Positions 7,486-15,093 of a stretch of 64,000 nucleotides of DNA are shown piece after piece (the stretch's first letter is position 1; each line of letters begins with the position of its first letter). A program made the position numbers and the translations under genes. The DNA is from Bradyrhizobium sp. Arg816 (lineage in GTDB: Bacteria; Pseudomonadota; Alphaproteobacteria; Rhizobiales; Xanthobacteraceae): contig NZ_JAPRAQ010000021.1 of assembly GCF_029989365.1 (NCBI RefSeq), forward strand, positions 81,803 to 145,802, written 5' to 3'. A model generated the notes under the pieces. It did not search any database. It worked only from the letters and a program-made list of their open reading frames with translations, and was not told the origin of the DNA.

Positions 7486-8658
7486 CTACTCCCTGACTGC
7501 GACGGGGGAGGTGGCGCGCAGGCGAGCCGCGATGTCGGACACTGCGCACACGACCTCATCGACCTCCGCGAAGGAGGTTTCACGCGACAGGGAAAAGCGC
7601 ACCGCGCCACGCATCCGCCACGCGGGCACCTGCATGGCCCGCAGAACATGGGATGGCTGCATTGAGCCGGCGTTGCAGGCTGATCCGAGCGACACGGCAA
7701 TGCCCGCCCTATCGAGATGGTGGGCGATGGCTTCGCCTTCGAGATGATCGAAAGCAATATTGGCCGTGTTCGCTAATCGATTGCTGATATCGCCGAGCGC
7801 GACGCACTCGCCATTGTGCAAAATTCCCTGCTCAAGGCGATCGCGCAATGCGCCAATGCGAACGCGCTCCGGTTCGAGCCGCTCCGCCGCAAGCTCGGCG
7901 GCCTTTCCCAGGCCGACAATGCCAGGAATATTCTCAGTTCCGCCACGGCGCCCTCGTTCCTGTGATCCGCCGCAGATCAGCGGCCGGAATTTTGTCCCTG
8001 TGCGCAAATATAGCGCGCCGATCCCCTTGGGGCCGTGCAGTTTGTGCCCGGATAGCGACAGCATGTCGATCGCACTGTCCTTTAGGTTCACGGGCACCTT
8101 GCCGACGGCCTGGACCGCATCGGTGTGAAACAGCGCGCCCGCCTCACGGGTCAACCCGGCCAGAAACTCCACGGGAAACAGCGTTCCGGTCTCGTTGTTG
8201 GCCCACATAACCGAGGCAATCGCGGTGCGTGGCCCGAGTGCGCCGCGAAACGCCCCGATGTCGAGCCGGCCGCGGGCATCTACGGGTACGATGTGCGTCT
8301 TGACTCCTCTTGTCGCCAATTGCTCGGTTAGCGCAAGAACGGCGGAGTGCTCTACCGAGGTGGTGACGATCTCGTCGCGGTCTTCCTGCATCGCAAGCGC
8401 AGAGAGGACCGCGGCATTATTGGCCTCGGTCCCTCCCGAAGTGAAAACAATTTCATGATCGTATGCGTTCCCTAGCAGGGTGCGCAAGCTACGCCGGGCC
8501 TGCCTCACAGCGACTGCGACCTCGCTGCCAAAGGCATGCCTGGACGAAGCATTGCCGAATTGCTCGGTGAAGAACGGCAACATGGCTTGCACCACGGATG
8601 GATCGGTCCGCGTCGTTGCATTGTTATCGAGGTAAATCGGCACTCGATTTTCGCTCAA
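7486..8658 (-). CDS. nifS: NifS cysteine desulfurase
   Basis: A 390-residue class I cysteine desulfurase: 'PIYLDNNATTRTDPSV' at the N-terminus, the PLP lysine in 'SLSGHKLHGPKGIGALY' and the persulphide Cys in the longer active loop 'SLGSACNAGSMQPSHVL', a class I (NifS/IscS) feature. NifS releases sulphur from cysteine for iron-sulphur clusters destined for nitrogenase. It overlaps the NifU C-terminal-type gene by four bases and precedes fixU. A separate class II enzyme (SufS) is encoded at 20428. Confidence 0.97.
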   Translation of the reverse strand: MSENRVPIYLDNNATTRTDPSVVQAMLPFFTEQFGNASSRHAFGSEVAVAVRQARRSLRTLLGNAYDHEIVFTSGGTEANNAAVLSALAMQEDRDEIVTTSVEHSAVLALTEQLATRGVKTHIVPVDARGRLDIGAFRGALGPRTAIASVMWANNETGTLFPVEFLAGLTREAGALFHTDAVQAVGKVPVNLKDSAIDMLSLSGHKLHGPKGIGALYLRTGTKFRPLICGGSQERGRRGGTENIPGIVGLGKAAELAAERLEPERVRIGALRDRLEQGILHNGECVALGDISNRLANTANIAFDHLEGEAIAHHLDRAGIAVSLGSACNAGSMQPSHVLRAMQVPAWRMRGAVRFSLSRETSFAEVDEVVCAVSDIAARLRATSPVAVRE

Positions 8659-8945
8659 TCCACTGCCTCGCCTGCAGCAGCGACGGGGATTAGGCGGACA
8701 AATTCGCCGAGTTTATCGACCAGCCGAGCCTGAATGCCTTTCAGCGTCACGCTCGAAAGCTTACACAACGTGCGGGCACCGGTCTGGCTGACCATGCCCC
8801 TGCTGCCATCGATCCCGATCAGGTGACAGTCGCCACCGTCGCGTTGCAGATTGGGTCGGATCTCTTCGATTGCGCCGCGAATGCGACGCTCTCGGTCTGT
8901 CGCAGTGGACGACGACTGCCTCAGTTCTCCTGGTTCGGCCGGCAT
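8655..8945 (-). CDS. NifU C-terminal (Nfu) domain protein with one cluster Cys lost
   Basis: A 96-residue protein that is only the Nfu domain of NifU: 'EEIRPNLQRDGGDCHLIGID' then 'KLSSVTLKGIQARL'. Nfu domains carry a [4Fe-4S] cluster between two subunits through G-A-C-x-x-C. Here the block reads 'TGARTLCKLSS': the first Cys is Arg (codon CGC, one transition from TGC). The second Cys remains. The start at 8945 is chosen because AGGAGA lies nine bases before it; the frame is open upstream to 9008. The N-terminal scaffold and ferredoxin domains of full NifU are absent, as I recall for Bradyrhizobium. It sits between the IscA-like gene and nifS, so it should serve the same pathway, but cluster binding is in doubt. 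Confidence 0.85.
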   Translation of the reverse strand: MPAEPGELRQSSSTATDRERRIRGAIEEIRPNLQRDGGDCHLIGIDGSRGMVSQTGARTLCKLSSVTLKGIQARLVDKLGEFVRLIPVAAAGEAVD

Positions 8946-8986
8946 GCTTCGATGTCTCCTTCTCATCAGCTGAGCGATTTGTTTCA

Positions 8987-9307
8987 TCAGCTGAACGATT
9001 TTCCGCATGAGCAGTTCGCGCTAGCGTTCGGGTTGTGAAAGGTAAAGCCAGAACTCTCCAGTGCCATCACGAAATCGATGGTCGTGCCGATCAGATGCTC
9101 ACAGCTCTTGTTATCGACGAACACCTTCAGCCCGTTGCATTCGAGCACGGTGTCGTCAGGCTTCGGTTCTTCGACCAGACCCATCTTGTATTTCAATCCA
9201 TTGCAGCCGCCCGCTTCGATCATGACGCGCAGACCGCCGGTCGGGTGCGTCGACGATGAAATCGCGCTCTTGATTGCATTCACCGCGCTATCCGTCAGGT
9301 TGATCAC
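8987..9307 (-). CDS. IscA/HesB-type iron-sulphur carrier, nif-linked
   Basis: A 106-residue A-type carrier with all three Cys: 'EAGGCNGLKYKMGL' near residues 31-45 and the C-terminal 'CSCGKSFS'. It begins directly with 'MINLTDSAVNAIKSAI'. A-type proteins pass iron-sulphur clusters or iron to apo-proteins; in rhizobia a nif-linked copy is sometimes called iscN. It is the first gene of the minus-strand operon leading into nifS, with a perfect sigma-54 promoter 37 bases upstream of its start. Confidence 0.92.
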   Translation of the reverse strand: MINLTDSAVNAIKSAISSSTHPTGGLRVMIEAGGCNGLKYKMGLVEEPKPDDTVLECNGLKVFVDNKSCEHLIGTTIDFVMALESSGFTFHNPNASANCSCGKSFS

Positions 9308-9343
9308 GACTTTCCCTCATCAGCTTGGATCTAGCTGCTAAGG

Positions 9344-9359
9344 GCAAGTCACGTGCCAG
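9344..9359 (-). promoter_or_regulatory. sigma-54 promoter of iscA-nifS operon
   Basis: Minus strand TGGCACGTGACTTGCC: TGGCACG-N4-TTGC is a perfect match, 37 bases upstream of the IscA-like gene. Confidence 0.9.
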
Positions 9360-9418
9360 CGCGCAGACGCTTGATGATGCTCACTTTTTCGGATCGCGCC
9401 TGTTGGCGTCGAAACCGG

Positions 9419-9434
9419 TGTCGGGTTCCCGACA
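9419..9434. promoter_or_regulatory. NifA site shared by two divergent promoters
   Basis: Exact TGT-N10-ACA (TGTCGGGTTCCCGACA), itself an almost perfect palindrome. Its centre is about 75 bases from the minus-strand sigma-54 promoter and about 89 bases from the plus-strand one. No other exact site was seen in this intergenic region. Confidence 0.88.
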
Positions 9435-9507
9435 AGGCTCCTTGAGGTGATCGCAGCCACTGACGCGTTTTCTTTCTAAGCTACGGCGAAGGCCCCTATT
9501 CATGCGG

Positions 9508-9523
9508 CGGCAAGCAATTTGCA
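9508..9523 (+). promoter_or_regulatory. sigma-54 promoter of gene at 9579
   Basis: CGGCAAGCAATTTGCA: GG and GC ten bases apart, with TTGCA at -12; two mismatches in the -24 block. It is 56 bases upstream of the start codon. Confidence 0.75.
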
Positions 9524-9578
9524 TCGCATCTGCCACCGGCCAAGGCGTCGGAGAAGAGCTAGATCGAGGTAGACTTTA

Positions 9579-10169
9579 ATGACTGCAATCGAGAACACCG
9601 CACTCGGCAAACTTGAGAAGGAGGGCCGCCTGCTCAACGCCGTACTCAAAGGCGGGACTACCAAGCCGGGCCGGTTCGGCTTTCGCGGCGACGTGGCACT
9701 AAAATTCCAGACTCAGGTCGCGGACGAGAAACGGCCGCCAGACTATTCGATTGAGCAGGTGTTGACGATCGCGCAGGACGGCGAACGCACTATTCCGGTG
9801 CTGGCCGGCTACCTGCATTCCTTCGCCTATCTTGCTGACATCGCAACCGTCCTTGACGGCGCCTTAAGCCCAACCGGCAGCTACTTCATGTTCTGCAACA
9901 ACATTGATTTATTGGCGAAGTACCGAGTGAAGTTGGGTGATATTAGCTTCAACGTCCTACCGTGCGATGAATCCACGGTTTGGAAGGAGATGATGGACCT
10001 GGTCGGGCTCAACAAGGACGAGATCAAGAAGCTCGATCCGGGCGGCAAGCTTGATTACCTCCTCGATGCCGCAAAGGATCTCGACCTGTCCTATGAGGAG
10101 ATCTCGTACGACGACGGGCTAAAGAGGATGGAGCCCGTGAAAAACCGCAACGAGAACCGGCCGGTCTGA
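9579..10169 (+). CDS. unknown protein, probable NifA/sigma-54 target
   Basis: A 196-residue acidic, soluble protein that I cannot assign to a family. It has a central hydrophobic stretch ('AYLADIATVLDGALSPTGSY'), two isolated Cys ('MFCNN', 'VLPCDES') and a charged C-terminal third ('KLDPGGKLDYLLDAAKDLDL'). No cofactor motif, signal peptide or membrane helix is evident. It stands alone on the plus strand between nif operons, faces a sigma-54 promoter and a NifA site shared with the iscA-nifS operon, and converges on the second Rieske gene. The regulation argues for a role in symbiotic nitrogen fixation. Confidence 0.8.
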   Translation: MTAIENTALGKLEKEGRLLNAVLKGGTTKPGRFGFRGDVALKFQTQVADEKRPPDYSIEQVLTIAQDGERTIPVLAGYLHSFAYLADIATVLDGALSPTGSYFMFCNNIDLLAKYRVKLGDISFNVLPCDESTVWKEMMDLVGLNKDEIKKLDPGGKLDYLLDAAKDLDLSYEEISYDDGLKRMEPVKNRNENRPV

Positions 10170-10178
10170 GCGCGGTCT

Positions 10179-10574
10179 TCAGTTGTTGGCCGATGCATCG
10201 TCTTCGACAAGATGCACACCAACGACGCAGATATCACCATCCAGAACTGCCAACGCTATCGGCGTGAGCGCTCTACCTTGACATGGACCTTCGACGCACC
10301 GGCCCGTGCCGAGTTCGAAGGTCGAACCATGCTTGCCGCACATCAGCCGGATACCGCATGGATCGAGGAATTCGTTCCGCTCCCAGTCCAAATTGACGCC
10401 GTTGTGCGGGCATTTATTGGCGTAGCCAAGCACCTTTTTGCCCCAGCGCACCACAATGATGGACCAGGGCCGGTAATTGCCGTGATCATCGACGACTATA
10501 AGGTGGAATCCCATGGCCTGGCGGCTCGGAATGTCGTTAAAGCCGCAAATCGCATAGATGGCATCTGGCTGCAT
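10179..10574 (-). CDS. second Rieske-type [2Fe-2S] protein
   Basis: A 131-residue stand-alone Rieske ferredoxin: 'NKCPHNGVNLDWE' and 'LMCGKHGSTFELGTG' supply the two Cys and two His ligands. It is a paralogue of the protein at 431-904, sharing the order of blocks and the 'VEGPCQG'-type segment after the second ligand pair, but shorter at both ends. It is a single gene with its own sigma-54-like promoter 40 bases upstream. Role unknown; an electron carrier expressed with nitrogenase is the simplest reading. Confidence 0.87.
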   Translation of the reverse strand: MQPDAIYAICGFNDIPSRQAMGFHLIVVDDHGNYRPWSIIVVRWGKKVLGYANKCPHNGVNLDWERNEFLDPCGIRLMCGKHGSTFELGTGRCVEGPCQGRALTPIALAVLDGDICVVGVHLVEDDASANN

Positions 10575-10614
10575 TCATCGCTCGTTTATTGCAAGAGTTT
10601 CTTCATTGTCGTTG

Positions 10615-10630
10615 TGCAATCAACGTGCAA
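10615..10630 (-). promoter_or_regulatory. sigma-54-like promoter of second Rieske gene
   Basis: Minus strand TTGCACGTTGATTGCA: one mismatch to TGGCACG-N4-TTGCA (the first G of the -24 GG is T, which is an important position). A near NifA site, TGT-N10-ACC, lies at 10737-10752, about 120 bases upstream. Confidence 0.6.
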
Positions 10631-10910
10631 GGACCGTACTCAAGCATTCTGCACCATTTGCCGAATGACTACATGCGGTAGCTGGTCGTTGCTGCGCGTT
10701 CTGGCCACGGCAGTGGCAAGCCCGTTACGGGCCTCGTGTCGCGTATCCCACCGCGGCATCGTGAGTGCCTTCGGAGAAAGGTTGGACGGTCGTTTCAGCC
10801 GCGAGGGCGCCGCGGCGAGCGTGCGCCCCCGTTGAAGTAACACCGTTGGGCCCGGCATAGAACGGTCGAATGTCCTTCCTTTCAGGCCCGGTCCTGCTAT
10901 TGCAGCCAAT

Positions 10911-11741
10911 TTATTCCATGTGCATTCCACTAAGAGCGCGCTCCAGGTAAAATGAAGGGTCGTCGTCCGAGGAATCCGTCTGAGGACCGCCATCACTGCC
11001 CTCCGCTTTCGAAAGATACTTCGTAGGCTTGCCTACACGCTGCCACTCGTCGTTCTCGTTCTTCGTCCACACTTCGGGATGTTGGTTGGGATCAAGCGCC
11101 CAGTGGTTACGACCCACGTGAACAAAACCCATCTCCGCTAGACGAGGTTCCACGCCCGTTAGGGCCGGTCGCGACAAGATCAGCGGATGGTCCCCGTCCT
11201 CTCGCAGTTGATGTTCTAGCAAGATATCGCCAGCGTTCTCGACAAGCGGATGAGTCACCCGAAGATCTACCACGGATGTGATATCGTTGCGCCCAAACTG
11301 CTGCTGAAAATGGTCTCCTTTAATCCGAGCCGGGCCTCCTGCTCTGAGAAGCCCGACAATTTCGTCGCCCAACCGGTAGCTGTAAAATCGTGCCGGCTTA
11401 TTTGGATCGTCGTAGGTGTTGGCGTAACTTCCAGCAACCGTCGCTGCGCGCTCAGCCTTCTGGGAGACGAAGTCCGAGTACTCTTCTGGGTTCTCGGCGA
11501 TGTGCCTGATATCACTGCGCAAGAATCTCTCAACTCCGCGCAAGAAGGAATCTCGGTCTATCTCTCTAATGGGCGCTTCGGAAACGAGAGAGTATGACGC
11601 CGCTGGTTCGGATGACGACCCACCTCGCTCCATTCCTGCAACTGTTTCCGCGAACCGGGGACTATCTCCCGCCTCTGACGAATCGTCAGTTTGGTTACCG
11701 GTTGTAAACTGGCTGGATGACCCAACGCTTCTGCCATACAT
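10911..11741 (-). CDS. nopP: type III secreted effector NopP
   Basis: A 276-residue protein of the NopP family: N-terminus 'MYGRSVGSSSQFTTGNQTDD' with the Ser/Thr/Gln-rich make-up of a type III secretion signal, a conserved core ('PEEYSDFVSQKAERAATVA', 'TSVVDLRVTHPLVENAGDI', 'LLEHQLRED') and an acidic, Ser-rich C-terminus. NopP is delivered into legume cells through the rhizobial type III system and can affect host range (it triggers Rj2 restriction in soybean for some B. diazoefficiens alleles). A tts-box-like sequence lies 64-99 bases upstream. A second, frameshifted copy is at 52030-52856. No secretion-system genes are in the window. Confidence 0.93.
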   Translation of the reverse strand: MYGRSVGSSSQFTTGNQTDDSSEAGDSPRFAETVAGMERGGSSSEPAASYSLVSEAPIREIDRDSFLRGVERFLRSDIRHIAENPEEYSDFVSQKAERAATVAGSYANTYDDPNKPARFYSYRLGDEIVGLLRAGGPARIKGDHFQQQFGRNDITSVVDLRVTHPLVENAGDILLEHQLREDGDHPLILSRPALTGVEPRLAEMGFVHVGRNHWALDPNQHPEVWTKNENDEWQRVGKPTKYLSKAEGSDGGPQTDSSDDDPSFYLERALSGMHME

Positions 11742-11804
11742 GAGAGCGCTCTCCTATCGGCAAAGTTGCACGCAATTGAGCTCGTGCCGTGCAAGCTCTG
11801 CCGG

Positions 11805-11840
11805 CTAGGATATAATTCCTAGCTGACCATAACCTGACCA
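11805..11840 (-). promoter_or_regulatory. tts box (TtsI site) before nopP
   Basis: Minus strand GTCAGGTTATGGTCAGCT followed by a spacer and CCTAG fits the tts-box layout as I recall it (GTCAGCTT-N-TCG-N2-AGCT then a spaced CTA). TtsI is the flavonoid-NodD-linked activator of type III genes. Confidence 0.65.
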
Positions 11841-12290
11841 GAGCACTCTGCCGCTTCGCCGTGACTACCCGACGCACTCTGCGCGTGAGTTACAGATAGT
11901 CGCTGCGACAAGCCGCGATCTGTGGGTAGAATCGCACGTAAGATCGCGGGCTGCCGATCGCTCAAAGAGACCGACCTAACTATGCTCTTCGGACTCCATC
12001 ATGACAGCCACTTCGATGTACTTAGCGCTGAGGGATGCGCGGCTCGCCTTCTACGAATAGACGGACCTTGGAGACGAGTGGTTTGTGAGCAACGGCTATT
12101 GTATCGGCATAACATAGCCGGCGCCCAACCATCACCGGGCAATGCTTGCGCTTTAGCTCGCTCGATCTTGCTATTCGATGTTTAATCGAGATCCTTCTGG
12201 CGCGCCGTCCTCACCATGAGTTCACCTGACCAAAATTGCACCTTTCCTCCACCTATATCTCGCCTGCCGCGACAGGACGAGTGTGTTCGC
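11841..12290. other. intergenic region upstream of nopP, downstream of fdxB
   Basis: About 450 bases with only short, unconvincing frames on both strands. No terminator with a clear T-run was seen after fdxB. Nothing else recognised. Confidence 0.5.
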
Positions 12291-12587
12291 TCACGCCGCT
12301 TCAGGTACGGCTGAAGTGTGAGTCTGGCAGTTGGCCGGGCAAACCCTGGCGCATGCACCGCAGCCAATGCAAGCGCCTTGATCATTCAGAACCATAATCT
12401 TCTTTTCGATCTCATCGTCATCGTCATCGAGGTTGACAAATTCGCCATCCTCGCTGATTCCTATCAACGTCATGACATCTCGGCCGCACACCTTGAAACA
12501 GCGGCCACAGCCGATGCACTTCTTGGCATCGATCGAGATCAGGTATTGTGGCGTCCAGTCCCGTCCGTCTCGTGTTTGAAACGACAT
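12291..12587 (-). CDS. fdxB: FdxB, nif-specific ferredoxin III
   Basis: A 98-residue 2[4Fe-4S] ferredoxin with 'CIGCGRCFKVCGRD' and 'CIGCGACARVCPAN' motifs and a long acidic insert ('LDDDDDEIEKK') between them, typical of the nif-specific ferredoxin III family. It ends the nifDKENX operon, 11 bases after the DUF683 gene. FdxB-type proteins are thought to act in electron supply for cofactor synthesis or to nitrogenase. Confidence 0.94.
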   Translation of the reverse strand: MSFQTRDGRDWTPQYLISIDAKKCIGCGRCFKVCGRDVMTLIGISEDGEFVNLDDDDDEIEKKIMVLNDQGACIGCGACARVCPANCQTHTSAVPEAA

Positions 12588-12598
12588 GCATTGCCCCT

Positions 12599-12799
12599 TT
12601 AAGTCTTTTCATGCGCCTTCAATTCGAGGCCCTTGCGCTCGAGTTCGGCATAGGCATCGTACGCCTTCTGCGCCACCACCATGATCGAGGTCCAGTTGAT
12701 GGGTAATTCTTCCGAAAGGTCGTGCAAATCCATCTTGGCTTGCGTCGCCTTGGCGGACACTTTCCTTAGCTCGGCCTTCAGTGTTTCGCGATCGCCCAT
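12599..12799 (-). CDS. DUF683 (CCE_0567-type) nif protein
   Basis: A 66-residue helical protein ('LKAELRKVSAKATQAKMDLH', 'LPINWTSIMVVAQKAYDAY') of the small DUF683 family that accompanies nifX in many diazotrophs. Structures of relatives are helical hairpins. Function unknown. It lies 12 bases after the DUF269 gene. Confidence 0.88.
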   Translation of the reverse strand: MGDRETLKAELRKVSAKATQAKMDLHDLSEELPINWTSIMVVAQKAYDAYAELERKGLELKAHEKT

Positions 12800-12811
12800 G
12801 AGTGAGTATCC

Positions 12812-13276
12812 TCAATAGTTCGCCACGTCTGGGAACTTCCGAATTAGGTCAATTCCGTCGCTGACATATTTATCCCCCTCCTGAGCCAGATTGGCGAAAT
12901 TATCGAATCCAAAGCGATGCACGTCGCGCAGCTGCTTGTTCACGGCGATCAGCCGGCCTGCGATGAGCACTACCCGCCCGAAGCCTTCATGATGCAGCTT
13001 CAGAATCGGCTGAATCATAACGCCGGTCTCCCTCTCGATCGACAGCGCAACCGCATCGAAGAACAGCTCAAGCCGCCACAGTGTATCGGGATCGGGATCA
13101 CCGATAATCGGCAATGCCCGCCGTTTCTTCTTGTCCAGGATGTAGGGGTCGAGCAGGTCAAGATCGCTCTTCCCGTCCCAAGCTCCGTTGGCATCCTGAG
13201 CACGCCAAATCTTGACCAATTCGATAAGGAATGGCGCATCGACCGCGCTGCCCTGCTGCTCCATTTTTGCCGTCAT
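12812..13276 (-). CDS. NifX-associated protein (DUF269)
   Basis: A 154-residue protein of the NifX-associated family: 'FLIELVKIWRAQDANGAWD', 'WRLELFFDAVALSIERETG', 'GRLIAVNKQLRDVHRFGF'. It always accompanies nifX in proteobacterial nif clusters, and the exact role is unknown. It starts six bases after nifX stops and belongs to the nifD operon. Confidence 0.92.
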   Translation of the reverse strand: MTAKMEQQGSAVDAPFLIELVKIWRAQDANGAWDGKSDLDLLDPYILDKKKRRALPIIGDPDPDTLWRLELFFDAVALSIERETGVMIQPILKLHHEGFGRVVLIAGRLIAVNKQLRDVHRFGFDNFANLAQEGDKYVSDGIDLIRKFPDVANY

Positions 13277-13282
13277 ATCACC

Positions 13283-13678
13283 TCATTCGTCGAACTCGAA
13301 CGTTCGCCGTTGGTCTTTTGCCATAGCCTTTCGTAGCCAAGGAGGTGGCGTGCCCTTCAGTACGCGCTCGAGTTTTTCGAGCAACGCCAGAATGCTTTCT
13401 GGCTTGTTCACCTTGATAGGATGGATCTTGTTGGCCACCACCCGCGCAGCCCCGGCACCGCCAATGGCGGCGACGTAAAGAATCGCGCAATCCTTGATAG
13501 CCTCGATTTTCGGCGCCAACTTATCCTCGTTGCCGTCTTCCTTAAGGTCGCCCTCAAACTCAATCGCTTTGAGAAACACGTGCCCGCCAGGCGCGACATC
13601 GTAGATTGCGATATTCTTTGCCCAACCAAAATGGGCATCGACTCGTCTCAGGTCCTGAGTGGCAAACGCGACCTTCAT
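13283..13678 (-). CDS. nifX: NifX
   Basis: A 131-residue NifX with 'MKVAFATQDLRRVDAHFGWA' at the start and 'DCAILYVAAIGGAGAARVV' in the middle. NifX binds FeMo-cofactor precursors (NifB-co, VK-cluster) and passes them to or from NifEN. The ATG at 13678 is chosen because it overlaps the nifN stop as ATGA; the frame is open to 13753, and some NifX proteins do have longer N-termini. Confidence 0.94.
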   Translation of the reverse strand: MKVAFATQDLRRVDAHFGWAKNIAIYDVAPGGHVFLKAIEFEGDLKEDGNEDKLAPKIEAIKDCAILYVAAIGGAGAARVVANKIHPIKVNKPESILALLEKLERVLKGTPPPWLRKAMAKDQRRTFEFDE

Positions 13679-15084
13679 CCAATCGCCCTCCCAGCCGCGC
13701 CGGTGGAGCTGCGATACCCCGAGCAACGTGGCGGTCCGGACCCAGTCCGCCATCTATCGGGCGTAGGCTGATCGTTCTCCTCGCGATGCGCGATCACGAG
13801 GTTGGCGATTTCGAAGATCAGATTGCGGGTACCACGATAGCCCACCGATAGTCGGTGTCCCGCACCAAGTCGATCGAACATCGGAAAACCCGTACGATAG
13901 AACGGCAATTTAAGCCGAGCCGCTGCTTGCCTGCCATGAGAATGCGTGATCAGCAGGTCGCAATGGTGTGTGTTGGCAAGCCCTTCCAGATCCTCGAGAT
14001 CGCCAATGAGTACCTCCTTGGTCTTGATCCGCTCGATCACCTTCGACTGGGTGGTCGTCACGGCCGCTGTCACCTGCGCGCCCATGTCGTGCAGCATCCC
14101 GGACAGATCGAACAGAAGGTCTGGCTCAGCGCCGATAGCAACTTTGCGACCGCCAATATGGAAGTGCGCGTCCAGCATTGCATCGGCGAGCTGACTGCGC
14201 TGGCGCCGATATTTCAAGGGTATGGGGCGGCCGCTGATCTCGCCCAAGAACGTCATGAATTCGTCGTTCGGACAGAGACCACACAGCCGCTCGAAGACAC
14301 GAAAAGGCACGCCGGTCTTGACCTGCATGACCTCTGCCGCTCGCTGCATCTGCGCCCCGATTGCAATCGTCCATCCGGCGCGGCCCATGCTCGCGATTTC
14401 GTCGACGCCGATGCCGCCGATGGTCGTGGGCGTAAACTCATCGGGGATATGCCCATCGAGCGATCCCGCCAGGTCAGGGAGGAAGGACGGGCACAAGCCG
14501 AAATCCTCCACTATGACACGGAGTTCATCAAGGTCGCCGGGCGTGAGGTGACATCCCGGCAGAATATTCACTTTCGAGGGGTCCCGCAGGCCATTGGTGC
14601 TGGGCCCTTCCACCAGCACCTCCACAATGCGCGCCACAGCCTTCTCCCAGCCGTCCTGGAACGCGCCCTTGAAGTCAGGCGTCGAGACATACACCAGTGG
14701 CAACTTTGCGAGTTGCGGATGCTTGTTTCGGATTAGCTTGAGGTAGGCATCCACATCGTCGCCATTGGTCTCGGTGACACCGGTCGAGCAGATTCCGATG
14801 ATCTTTGGCTTGGTACGGTTGGAGATGTTCAGTATCGCCTGCTCGAGATTCTCATAACCGCCGAGTACGGTAGCGACCTCGCTCATCGCGGTGGTCTGCA
14901 GCGGTACTGCCTCTTTGAAGTGCCGGACGAAGAGCGTGAGCCCGAAGGATGTGCATCCCTGAGAGCCGTGCAGAAGCGGCATCGCCCCACGCAGCCCCAT
15001 GAAGGCGAATGCGCCGCCGATCGGCTGACTCATCTTCAGCGGGTTGACAGCGCAGGCTTTCGTCGGCGCCGTGACGATGGCCAT
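13675..15084 (-). CDS. nifN: NifN, FeMo-cofactor scaffold subunit
   Basis: A 469-residue nitrogenase-like protein: 'KACAVNPLKMSQPIGGAFAF', 'LLHGSQGCTSFGLTLFVRHF', 'NILPGCHLTPGDLDELR' and 'DLLITHSHGRQAAARLKLPF'. With NifE it forms the NifEN scaffold on which NifB-co is matured with molybdenum and homocitrate. It starts nine bases after nifE ends and overlaps nifX. The last 35 or so residues (after 'IANLVIAHREEND') are Arg/Gly/Ser-rich and look less conserved. Confidence 0.97.
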   Translation of the reverse strand: MAIVTAPTKACAVNPLKMSQPIGGAFAFMGLRGAMPLLHGSQGCTSFGLTLFVRHFKEAVPLQTTAMSEVATVLGGYENLEQAILNISNRTKPKIIGICSTGVTETNGDDVDAYLKLIRNKHPQLAKLPLVYVSTPDFKGAFQDGWEKAVARIVEVLVEGPSTNGLRDPSKVNILPGCHLTPGDLDELRVIVEDFGLCPSFLPDLAGSLDGHIPDEFTPTTIGGIGVDEIASMGRAGWTIAIGAQMQRAAEVMQVKTGVPFRVFERLCGLCPNDEFMTFLGEISGRPIPLKYRRQRSQLADAMLDAHFHIGGRKVAIGAEPDLLFDLSGMLHDMGAQVTAAVTTTQSKVIERIKTKEVLIGDLEDLEGLANTHHCDLLITHSHGRQAAARLKLPFYRTGFPMFDRLGAGHRLSVGYRGTRNLIFEIANLVIAHREENDQPTPDRWRTGSGPPRCSGYRSSTGAAGRAIG

Positions 15085-15093
15085 GACGCCTCC

